Assembly (NCBI GenBank): GCA_023266715.1
Contig: JAHFPK010000178.1
Coordinates: 1-5,999 of the forward strand
Direction: 5' to 3'
Origin: Hyphomicrobiales bacterium
GTDB lineage: Bacteria; Pseudomonadota; Alphaproteobacteria; Rhizobiales; Aestuariivirgaceae
DNA length: 5,999 bases
The notes under the pieces were generated by a model. That model did no database searches. It was not told where the DNA came from and saw nothing but the letters and a program-made list of their open reading frames with translations. Position 1 is the stretch's first letter; every line of letters starts with the position of its first letter. This document shows positions 1 to 5,076 of this stretch, one piece after another. The position numbers and the translations under genes were made by a program.

Positions 1-105
1 CTTGATTTCAATCAGAACCTCGCCTTCCTGCGGGCCTGCTAGGTCAACCTCGACAATCTCCAACGGTTTGCCAGCTTCGAATGCAATGGCGGCGCGAGAT
101 TTCAT
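1..105 (-). CDS. frmA: S-(hydroxymethyl)glutathione dehydrogenase / class III alcohol dehydrogenase, N-terminal 35 residues (runs off the left edge)
   Basis: Reading the minus strand from an ATG at 105-103 gives an open frame to the window edge that begins MKSRAAIAFEAGKPLEIVEV and continues DLAGPQEGEVLIEIK. This is the highly conserved start of zinc-dependent class III alcohol dehydrogenases (AdhC/FrmA). They oxidise S-(hydroxymethyl)glutathione to S-formylglutathione in cytosolic formaldehyde detoxification and can also act on S-nitrosoglutathione. The zinc-binding Cys-His motif that should follow, and the NAD domain, lie outside the window, so function rests on N-terminal resemblance only. 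A good ribosome binding site (AAGGGGA, 111-117) sits five bases before the ATG. The gene is divergent from the kynureninase gene and shares its 151-bp upstream region. Other medium-chain dehydrogenases begin less similarly, so the family call is fairly firm; the exact substrate is inferred. Confidence 0.85.
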   Translation of the reverse strand, partial: MKSRAAIAFEAGKPLEIVEVDLAGPQEGEVLIEIK

Positions 106-110
106 GGAGT

Positions 111-117
111 TCCCCTT
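111..117 (-). promoter_or_regulatory. Ribosome binding site of the alcohol dehydrogenase gene
   Basis: On the minus strand AAGGGGA precedes the ATG by five bases. It is purine-rich, complementary to the 16S rRNA 3' end, and fixes the start at 105. Confidence 0.7.
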
Positions 118-156
118 GGATTATCGAAAAATTATTTTTTGCACATCGAAACCATG

Positions 157-200
157 AAGTACAGGCGAGTCAAGTATAATGTTTTCAATAGCCTGTACTT
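157..200. promoter_or_regulatory. Candidate operator: perfect 10-bp inverted repeat bracketing the kynureninase -10 box
   Basis: AAGTACAGGC at 157-166 is exactly repeated in inverse at 191-200 (GCCTGTACTT), with 24 bp between the arms. The arm centres are 34 bp apart, a little over three helical turns. The TATAAT box at 175-180 lies in the gap, so bound protein would flank the -10 region. If transcription starts about seven bases after that box, only the right arm is in the kynureninase mRNA. This argues for a DNA-level site rather than an RNA hairpin. On the other strand TTGACT (173-168) and a weak TTCGAT (150-145), 17 bp apart, could be a promoter for the dehydrogenase gene, so the site could control both directions. 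Which protein binds is unknown; the LacI-family protein encoded downstream is the nearest candidate. Confidence 0.5.
175..180 (+). promoter_or_regulatory. -10 box of a probable kynureninase promoter
   Basis: A perfect TATAAT occurs 76 bp before the kynureninase ATG in the AT-rich divergent intergenic region. No convincing -35 hexamer lies 16-18 bp upstream (that position reads about CCATGA). The promoter may therefore be weak or depend on an activator. The implied leader is roughly 70 nt. Confidence 0.45.
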
Positions 201-245
201 TGCCATCACCTGGGCGATGTTCTATCGTCCCTTAAGTGCATAATC

Positions 246-250
246 AGGAG
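246..250 (+). promoter_or_regulatory. Ribosome binding site that decides the kynureninase start
   Basis: AGGAG ends six bases before the ATG at 257. It lies inside the reading frame of an upstream GTG at 236, so it supports 257 as the true start and argues against 236. Confidence 0.75.
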
Positions 251-256
251 CTGCGC

Positions 257-1495
257 ATGACAATAACACGGGCCGATTGCGTGGCGAAAGACGCCCGGGA
301 TGTGCTGGCCTCGCGGCGTGCCCTGTTTTCGCTTCCCAAAGGCGTAATTTATCTTGATGGCAATTCGCTGGGGGTATTGCCGCGCCATGTGGCAGCGCGG
401 GTCAAGGCGGCGGTTGAGCTGGAATGGGGCGAAACGCTCATAAAATCGTGGAATAAGCATGGCTGGTTTCATTTGCCGCAGAAAATCGGAGCGAGATTGG
501 AACGGCTGGTCGGAGCGGAGCCGGGGAGTGTCATTGTCGGCGATACGATTTCGGTCAATCTCTTCAAAATTCTGACCTCTGCCTTGGGGCAAAGGCGCAA
601 GCGCAAAGTCATCCTGTCTGACTCCGGCAATTTTCCATCGGACCTTTATGTGGCGCAGGGCCTCACTCAGTTCATGGCCGATGGCCACGAGGTTCGGGTT
701 GTGGCTCCTGAGGATGTTGCAGCTTCCATCACGGCTGATGTGGCCGTGGTGATGATCACGGAGGTGGATTACCGCACGGCACGCCGCCATGAAATGAAAG
801 AAATTACGAGACTCGCCCACAGTGCAGGCGCGCTGATGATCTGGGATTTGGCCCATAGTGCGGGGGCCGTTCCTGTCGATCTCAAGGGTTGTGGGGCCGA
901 TTTTGCCGTGGGCTGCACCTATAAATATCTCAATGGCGGGCCCGGAGCGCCGGCCTTTCTCTATGTGCGGCCGGAGCTGCAAAACATGGTGCAGCCCGCG
1001 CTTGTCGGCTGGTGGGGCCATGCGCGGCCCTTTGCCTTTGACCTCGATTTCGTTCCCGCCCCCGGCATCATTCGCCAGCAATGCGGCACCCAGCCCATTC
1101 TTTCCATGACAGCCCTTGATGCAGCTCTCGATGTCTGGGATGGCGTTGATTTGCGGGATCTGCACAGGAAATCGAAAGCGCTCTGCCAGCTCTTTATTGA
1201 TCTGATTGAGGAAAATTGCGCCCGCCATGGATTGAAATTATCGGGTTCGCGCGCCATGGACCGGCGCGGTTCGCATGTTTCGTTTCATTGCCCAGAAGGC
1301 TACGCGGTAATGCAGGCCCTCATTGCGCAAGGCATCATCGGAGATTTTCGCATGCCCGATGTAATTCGCTTTGGCATTACGCCGCTTTATACGAGCTTTG
1401 CCGATATCTGGGATGCGGCGGCAGTTCTCACGCGCATTCTGGGTGAGAAGCTTTGGAACAGGCCAAAATTTTTGGCAAGGAAAGCTGTTACCTAG
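257..1495 (+). CDS. kynU: Kynureninase (L-kynurenine hydrolase)
   Basis: The 412-residue product matches kynureninase (EC 3.7.1.3), a cytosolic PLP enzyme of aminotransferase fold type I. It cleaves L-kynurenine to anthranilate and L-alanine in tryptophan degradation. Visible landmarks are YLDGNSLGVLP (32-42), the PLP-pocket stretch WDLAHSAGA (196-204) with Asp197 for the pyridine nitrogen, TYKYLNGGPGAPAFLYV (221-237) with Tyr222 and the Schiff-base Lys223, GWWGH (251-255), and HVSFHCP (340-346). Length is normal for the bacterial family (about 410-420) and no key residue is missing. I chose the ATG at 257 for its AGGAG site; a GTG at 236 would add seven residues. Tryptophan 2,3-dioxygenase and arylformamidase are not beside it, which is unlike many kyn clusters. 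A LacI-family gene follows after 38 bp, so either co-regulation or autonomous control is possible. There is no sign of disruption. Confidence 0.95.
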   Translation: MTITRADCVAKDARDVLASRRALFSLPKGVIYLDGNSLGVLPRHVAARVKAAVELEWGETLIKSWNKHGWFHLPQKIGARLERLVGAEPGSVIVGDTISVNLFKILTSALGQRRKRKVILSDSGNFPSDLYVAQGLTQFMADGHEVRVVAPEDVAASITADVAVVMITEVDYRTARRHEMKEITRLAHSAGALMIWDLAHSAGAVPVDLKGCGADFAVGCTYKYLNGGPGAPAFLYVRPELQNMVQPALVGWWGHARPFAFDLDFVPAPGIIRQQCGTQPILSMTALDAALDVWDGVDLRDLHRKSKALCQLFIDLIEENCARHGLKLSGSRAMDRRGSHVSFHCPEGYAVMQALIAQGIIGDFRMPDVIRFGITPLYTSFADIWDAAAVLTRILGEKLWNRPKFLARKAVT

Positions 1496-1499
1496 CCAT

Positions 1500-1527
1500 T
1501 TGACAAGTCATTGACCCTGCGCTTGAT
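1500..1527 (+). promoter_or_regulatory. Candidate promoter of the LacI-family gene, possibly giving a leaderless mRNA
   Basis: A consensus -35 hexamer TTGACA (1500-1505) lies in the 38-bp gap after kynU. A weak -10-like CTTGAT (1522-1527; 3 of 6 consensus bases) follows with a 16-bp spacer. Transcription would then start at about 1534, the A of the ATG. No Shine-Dalgarno sequence precedes the ATG, which fits a leaderless message or translation coupled to kynU. TGACaaGTCA (1501-1510) is a small inverted repeat over the -35 and could be an autoregulatory site. Confidence 0.35.
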
Positions 1528-1533
1528 AGCCCC

Positions 1534-2559
1534 ATGGGAAAATTTACGATTCAGGATGTGGCCCGGCTGGCGGGGGTGAGCGTTGCAACAATCGACCGGG
1601 TGCTCAATCGCAGACACGGGGTCCGGGCTCCCACCATAGCCAAAGTCGAGGCCGCCATTCGCGAATTGAATTACCAGCCGGACCGCATTGCAGCGCGGCT
1701 TGCGCGGTCGCGGGAATACCGCTTTTGTTTTGTGCTGCCGGTCAGCAGCAGCGAGTTTTTCACGCGCATTGCCGATGAAGTGCACCAGGCCACCGAGCGC
1801 ATGGAAGCCGAACGGGTTTCGATCATCGTCAAGCGCGTCGATGTATTTGACGGCGAGCTATTGGCCCATACGCTTGATTCAATCGACAAGACGATGGACG
1901 GCGTGGCGGTCGTGGCTCTTGATCATCCTGCCGTGCGTGAGGCCATCAACGTGCTGGTGGGTCGTGGAATTACGGTGGTAACACTGGTTTCCGATGTGCC
2001 GGGGTCCAAGCGCCAGCATTACGCCGGTATCGATAATTCCTCTGCCGGGCGCACCGCCGCCAATCTTATGGGGCGCTTCCTGCGCGGCATGACGGGAACC
2101 GTTGGGGTTTTTGCGGGTTCGCTTGCGTTGCGCGATCACATTGAGCGGCAATTCGGGTTCGAGCAAGTTGCGGCCCATGAATATCCCCATCTTGCGGTCT
2201 TGCCGGTGCGTGAATCGCGGGATGATTGGGAGCGGATTGAAGAGATGACGCGGCAACTTCTCGCCGAACACCCTGATCTCATTGGAATATACAATGTAGG
2301 TGGCGGTACGCGCGGCATTGTTTCGGGTCTTGAAGCGGCAGGCCGTTCCAAGGATATTGTTTTCATTGCCCATGAGGTGACGGACCTGTCGCGTCGGGCG
2401 CTTATTCGCGGCACAATTGATGCGATTATCAATCAGGATGCGGGCCACGAGGTGCGAAGCGCGGTGCGCGTGCTGGTGGCCAAGGCGGACAAGGTTCCGC
2501 TGATTGAATCGCAGGAACGCATCCGCATTGACATCTTCATGCGGGATAATTTGCCATGA
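1534..2559 (+). CDS. LacI-family transcriptional regulator (substrate-binding-protein-like effector domain)
   Basis: The 341-residue product has the standard LacI/GalR architecture. An N-terminal helix-turn-helix spans about residues 4-25 (TIQDVARLAGVSVATIDRVLN), and a hinge-helix region at about 48-60 includes YQPDRIAARLA. A periplasmic-binding-protein-like domain runs from about 62 to the end (start RFCFVLPV; GRTAANLMGRFL; a final RIDIFMRDNLP). The ATIDRVLNRR version of the recognition helix, with Asp where LacI has Ser, is common in rhizobial members I know of. Such proteins usually act as dimeric repressors or activators responding to a sugar or other small metabolite; the ligand cannot be read from sequence. 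Its position 38 bp after kynU on the same strand suggests it controls that gene, its own, or both. The ATG at 1534 has no clear ribosome binding site, but the conserved HTH begins four residues later, so the start is secure. Confidence 0.9.
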   Translation: MGKFTIQDVARLAGVSVATIDRVLNRRHGVRAPTIAKVEAAIRELNYQPDRIAARLARSREYRFCFVLPVSSSEFFTRIADEVHQATERMEAERVSIIVKRVDVFDGELLAHTLDSIDKTMDGVAVVALDHPAVREAINVLVGRGITVVTLVSDVPGSKRQHYAGIDNSSAGRTAANLMGRFLRGMTGTVGVFAGSLALRDHIERQFGFEQVAAHEYPHLAVLPVRESRDDWERIEEMTRQLLAEHPDLIGIYNVGGGTRGIVSGLEAAGRSKDIVFIAHEVTDLSRRALIRGTIDAIINQDAGHEVRSAVRVLVAKADKVPLIESQERIRIDIFMRDNLP

Positions 2560-2561
2560 TT

Positions 2562-2608
2562 AAAGGGCCCTCACCCGCCCTGTCGGGCACCTTCTCCCGC
2601 CGAAGGTG
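2562..2608. repeat. Left half of a large extragenic palindrome (REP-like element) split by the insertion sequence
   Basis: Starting two bases after the lacI-type stop codon, AAAGGGCCCTCA begins a 40-nt arm (2562-2601). It is complementary to 4102-4140 with four mismatches and one one-base gap. Within the arm GCCC(TGTC)GGGC (2577-2588) forms its own hairpin. Removing 2609-4094 plus one 11-bp duplicate restores an 82-bp near-continuous palindrome between two convergent genes. Such GGGCCCTCA...CACCTTCTCCC palindromes are, to my knowledge, dispersed in rhizobial-type genomes. A role as a bidirectional transcription end is inferred. Confidence 0.8.
2598..2608 (+). repeat. Target-site duplication, left copy
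   Basis: CGCCGAAGGTG here is identical to 4095-4105. The match ends exactly at 11 bp on both sides and abuts the insertion sequence ends. IS4-family elements typically duplicate 9-13 bp. Confidence 0.85.
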
Positions 2609-2631
2609 CTCTCTGATTCACATATCTCTCC
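2609..2631 (+). repeat. Left terminal inverted repeat of the insertion sequence
   Basis: It begins CTCTCTGATT, followed by the core CACATATCT, and matches the opposite end at 16 of 23 positions. The CTGA at 2613-2616 resembles the start of the IS50/Tn5 ends. The transposase stop codon (2620-2618) overlaps it. Confidence 0.7.
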
Positions 2632-4014
2632 GCATCAGAATTGCTCCACGTTTCATTTTGTAAAAATTTTGTAGGCCGCTGTTGAGAGTTTTGGGGCCTG
2701 GCTTGTCGTAATATCCGGTCCACCCGCCGAGGCGGCCTATGACCCATGTGGCGTAGGCGAGGCTGTGTCTGGGGTTCGGGTTCTTTTGGCGCGGGCGTGG
2801 ATTTGGGCCTTCGTATTCCTGGTTGATGGCCGCGATGATTTTGCAGTCTTGTTTGTCGAATACCGCAGCGATGGCCTGTCCCAGCGGATTGTCGCGGGCC
2901 TTGATGAGTTGCATGACGGTGACCGCTGCCACGGCGGCTGCAGCAGTGAGCACCATCATGGGATCAGGTTCACCGATGCGGGCCTCTTCGATCTTGAAGC
3001 CGCCGCTCTTCAGGCTGTGGAAGTACTCCTCGATGCTCCAGCGCATGCGGTAAAGCCGGAGTATCTCCAACGCCCCAGCCCAGTCTTCGATTGCACGGGT
3101 GGAGATCAGCCGCCAATGGATGGGCGTGATCTCCTCCGGCGCATTCACCTCGCAGATATCAATTGCCCACAGGGTCAGGCTGGGGGCCAAGAGCTGCACG
3201 GATTCCTTCGGCATGCCACTATGGGGCGCCCTGACCTCAACTTTGCAAAAGCGCAAGGCAAGTTTGGCCTGGCGCGCGGATTGGCCCGGTTTGGCAGGGA
3301 TATCAATATGTTCAAGCTCGCCCGCCGGGTTCTGTGCAGCCATGTGATCATAGAGTTTCTTGCCATCCCCAAGGCAGCGGTTGTGGCGCATCCGTGTCAC
3401 CAGATGCACATTGGCGGGCTTGCGCGCATAGTCTTCGTAGATGTCGCTTTCGCGGTCTGCCACCACGGTTATGCCCGCGGCCTTGGCCAGAACGCGCCCT
3501 GCCGTTTCGGCCCCCTTGATCCAGCGCAGTGACTCCTTCTCTTCCAGCGTCCGCTGTGCCCTGGGTGCTGCCTTGCCTCCTGTGCGGTTCCAGACTTGCG
3601 CTCCGGCAAGTCCCAGAACCTCCCCCGTTATTGCGTCCACCGCCAGCACCGCATGCAGCGTCAGCCCACGTGTGCAGCCACCTTTGCCAACAGGCCCAAA
3701 TCCTTGGGCGCGCCGCTTGACGCCACCGAACACCAGATCGCTACTGTCCTGAATGGCCAGAACTTCACGGCCTGCTGCACGCAGGCCAGTCTTGGCACCG
3801 GCATCAGCGAAGATCGCCTCAGGCGTCACTGCGGCATGCCGCGTAAACCGCGTAAACCGCATCTCGCGGCTGCGCCTGCCGCTACCAAGCTTGCGCACAC
3901 AGGAGCCCGGATCACAGACCAAAGCCCGGGGCAACAAAGCCCCCCTTTTTTGCGCCGCTCGTCACCGAACTGCCCAAACCCGTAAGATATTCCACGATGC
4001 CTGACAGCGCCCAT
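2618..4014 (-). pseudogene. IS4-family DDE transposase, two overlapping frames joined by a -1 shift at A6G6
   Basis: The likely start is the ATG at 4014, six bases after GGGAGG. The first frame reads MGAVRHRGISYGFGQFGDER, then RKKGG, up to 3940. Homologous-looking sequence then continues one base back as ALLPRALVCDPGSCV... to the TGA at 2620-2618, giving 465 residues. That is close to Tn5 transposase (476). In the joined protein the catalytic triad is Asp90 (AIQDSSD), Asp187 (VVADRESD) and Glu329. The last sits in YRMRWSIEEYFHSLK, which fits Y-x2-R-x3-E-x6-K exactly. The C-terminus carries VIGRLGGWTGYYDKPGP. The second frame alone could only begin at TTG 3937 and would lack the N-terminus. 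The break falls in AAAAAAGGGGGG (3951-3940): it may be a disabling indel, a sequencing error, or slippage that yields active enzyme. The pseudogene label is therefore provisional. Confidence 0.85.
3940..3951 (-). other. A6G6 homopolymer tract where the transposase frame changes
   Basis: On the minus strand the codons AAA AAA GGG GGG of the first frame run to 3940. Re-reading the last G (GCT at 3940-3938) enters the long second frame. In the second frame a TGA occurs only a few codons upstream, so neither frame alone is complete. The tract does not present the canonical A-AAA-AAG heptamer in the required phase, so transcriptional slippage or a plain indel is likelier than classic tandem tRNA slippage. 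Confidence 0.75.
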
Positions 4015-4020
4015 CACAGA

Positions 4021-4026
4021 CCTCCC
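4021..4026 (-). promoter_or_regulatory. Ribosome binding site of the transposase
   Basis: GGGAGG on the minus strand lies six bases before the ATG at 4014. It identifies the true start in the short upstream frame rather than at TTG 3937. Confidence 0.7.
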
Positions 4027-4071
4027 GATTCAACAAACCATCAGGGAATCATCAGGCAATCCAAAACGCAA

Positions 4072-4094
4072 GAAAAGATATGTGCATACGAAAA
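4072..4094 (-). repeat. Right terminal inverted repeat of the insertion sequence
   Basis: Read on the minus strand from 4094 it begins TTTTCGTATG and then CACATATCT, in the same register as the left end. It abuts the right copy of the 11-bp target duplication. Confidence 0.7.
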
Positions 4095-4105
4095 CGCCGA
4101 AGGTG
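4095..4105 (+). repeat. Target-site duplication, right copy
   Basis: CGCCGAAGGTG is identical to 2598-2608; the flanking bases differ on both sides, so the duplication is exactly 11 bp. Confidence 0.85.
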
Positions 4106-4140
4106 GGAGAAGGTGGCCGAAGGCCGGATGAGGGCCCTTT
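4102..4140. repeat. Right half of the extragenic palindrome, ending in a T-run (former rho-independent-like terminator)
   Basis: This arm is complementary to 2562-2601. It contains its own hairpin GGCC(GAA)GGCC (4115-4125) and ends GGGCCC followed by TTTTTT (4138-4143), as expected for intrinsic termination of plus-strand transcripts arriving from the regulator gene. It directly abuts the stop codon of the dioxygenase gene on the other strand. The T-run overlaps that TAA codon. After insertion the two arms are about 1.5 kb apart, so each can fold only as its small hairpin unless long-range pairing occurs. Confidence 0.75.
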
Positions 4141-4141
4141 T

Positions 4142-5065
4142 TTAGAGCGGCTTCAGTCCCCGTTCGATCTGCGCGCGACGGCCTTCGAGGAATGGGGGCA
4201 GGGACAGGGTCTTGCCCAGATTTTCTATGGACTCATCGGTGGCAAAGCCCGGACCGTCGGTGGCGATTTCGAAGAGCACGCCGTTGGGTTCGCGGAAATA
4301 GAGGCTCTTGAACCAGAAGCGGTCCACGGGGCCGCTGTTGGGAATGCGGAGTTCCTTGAGCCTTGCCGCCCAGGCATTGTAGTCAGCCGATGGAATGTTG
4401 AAGGCCACGTGATGCACGGCACCCGCGCCCTGATGGGCAGGCGGCAGACCGGCATCAACGCGAACATGAAGCTCGGAGACGGGACCTGAACCATTCATCT
4501 TGAAAACGCCGGTGTTCCCGAATTCGCGGACTTTCGTCGTGTTCATGACGGCGGTGAGCATTGTTTCAGTTGGCTTGAGATCAGGGACGCTGAGGGTGAT
4601 GGGACCGAGGCCACGAATCTGGTGTTCGGCGGCTATGGGGCTTTTTTCCCAGATGTGGGTTTCGCCCTTGCCATCGTCATCAACCAAGCTCAGACGCTGA
4701 CCTTCGAAATCCTCGAAATCGAGGGTGAGGCGGCCATCTCTTTCAACCACCTTGTCGGCGGCAACACCATGGGCCTTGAAATGATCGGACCAGAACTTGA
4801 ATGCCTTCTCTCCCTTGATACGAAGGCCGGTGCGGCAAATGGAATGGGTACCGCGTCGTTCGCGGCCGACGGGCCAGTCAAAGAAGGTGATGTCAGTTCC
4901 GGGTGAACCCAGTCCATCGGCATAGAACAGGTGATAGGCGGTGGTATCATCCTGGTTCACGGTTTTCTTGACCATGCGAAGGCCCAGCGTCTTGGTATAG
5001 AAATTGTGATTGCTCGGCGCATCGGCGGTGATGGCGGTGAGGTGGTGCAGGCCCTTGAGTTGCAT
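4142..5065 (-). CDS. mhqO: Ring-cleaving dioxygenase of the VOC superfamily (MhqO/MhqA type)
   Basis: The 307-residue product has two vicinal-oxygen-chelate (glyoxalase/extradiol dioxygenase) modules, about residues 3-130 and 150-275. Likely metal ligands are a His in GLHHLTAIT (His7/His8), a His in GAVHHVAFNI (His218/His219) and Glu266 in VLFEIATDGPGF, the His-His-Glu set of this superfamily. FWFKSLYFREPNG (250-262) is characteristic of proteins annotated as MhqO-like. In Bacillus subtilis, MhqO protects against hydroquinones and catechol-type compounds, presumably by ring cleavage; the related PcpA and LinE cleave chlorinated hydroquinones. The substrate here is inferred. The ATG at 5065 has an AGGA site seven bases upstream that overlaps the mhqD stop codon, and only nine bases separate the two genes, so they should be translationally coupled. 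Length is typical (about 310). No signal peptide is seen, so it is cytosolic. Confidence 0.88.
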   Translation of the reverse strand: MQLKGLHHLTAITADAPSNHNFYTKTLGLRMVKKTVNQDDTTAYHLFYADGLGSPGTDITFFDWPVGRERRGTHSICRTGLRIKGEKAFKFWSDHFKAHGVAADKVVERDGRLTLDFEDFEGQRLSLVDDDGKGETHIWEKSPIAAEHQIRGLGPITLSVPDLKPTETMLTAVMNTTKVREFGNTGVFKMNGSGPVSELHVRVDAGLPPAHQGAGAVHHVAFNIPSADYNAWAARLKELRIPNSGPVDRFWFKSLYFREPNGVLFEIATDGPGFATDESIENLGKTLSLPPFLEGRRAQIERGLKPL

Positions 5066-5072
5066 GGTCGTG

Positions 5073-5076
5073 TCCT
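5073..5076 (-). promoter_or_regulatory. Ribosome binding site of the dioxygenase gene, overlapping the hydrolase stop codon
   Basis: AGGA on the minus strand shares bases with the TAG stop (5077-5075) of the hydrolase and lies seven bases before the dioxygenase ATG. This supports coupled translation of a two-gene operon. Confidence 0.65.

Larger units (their letters stand above)
2609..4094 (-). mobile_element. IS4-family insertion sequence, 1486 bp, structurally complete but with a frame break in its transposase
   Basis: The borders are defined by an 11-bp direct repeat (CGCCGAAGGTG) immediately outside and by terminal inverted repeats immediately inside. The left end (2609-2631) and right end (4094-4072 on the minus strand) match at 16 of 23 positions in the same register, including a perfect 9-bp core CACATATCT at 2619-2627 and 4084-4076. 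The one gene is a DDE transposase with the YREK signature of the IS4 family, read right to left. Its TGA stop lies inside the left terminal repeat. Element size and duplication length fit the family. The exact target duplication suggests a fairly recent insertion. I cannot name the element without a database search. Confidence 0.88.

Noticed and set aside
236..256. GTG at 236 as the kynureninase start
   Set aside because: The AGGAG ribosome binding site lies within this stretch and is correctly spaced for the ATG at 257; the extra seven residues match nothing in the family.
206..1228. A long open frame (340 codons) on the minus strand opposite kynureninase
   Set aside because: It lies wholly within the well-supported kynureninase gene, its translation resembles no family I recognise, and it is the usual antisense shadow of a GC-rich gene.
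1879..2448. 189-codon minus-strand frame inside the LacI-family gene
   Set aside because: The plus-strand protein is a complete LacI-type regulator; the antisense frame has no recognisable domain and no ribosome binding site of note.
2765..3532. 255-codon plus-strand frame inside the insertion sequence
   Set aside because: It is antisense to the transposase across its catalytic region. Its His- and Gly-rich low-similarity translation is an expected shadow.
3940..3951. Canonical A-AAA-AAG slippery heptamer for programmed -1 frameshifting
   Set aside because: The heptamer letters occur, but in the wrong phase relative to the upstream frame (CGC AAA AAA GGG), so classic tandem slippage is not supported; the frame break itself is reported separately.
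2562..4140. CRISPR array or composite transposon reading of the inverted GGGCCCTCA repeats
   Set aside because: There are only two copies, in inverse orientation, lying outside an 11-bp target duplication; they rejoin into one palindrome when the insertion sequence is removed.
4082..4489. Plus-strand frame spanning the right palindrome arm and the dioxygenase gene
   Set aside because: It overlaps the dioxygenase antisense and begins inside the insertion sequence end; no family resemblance.
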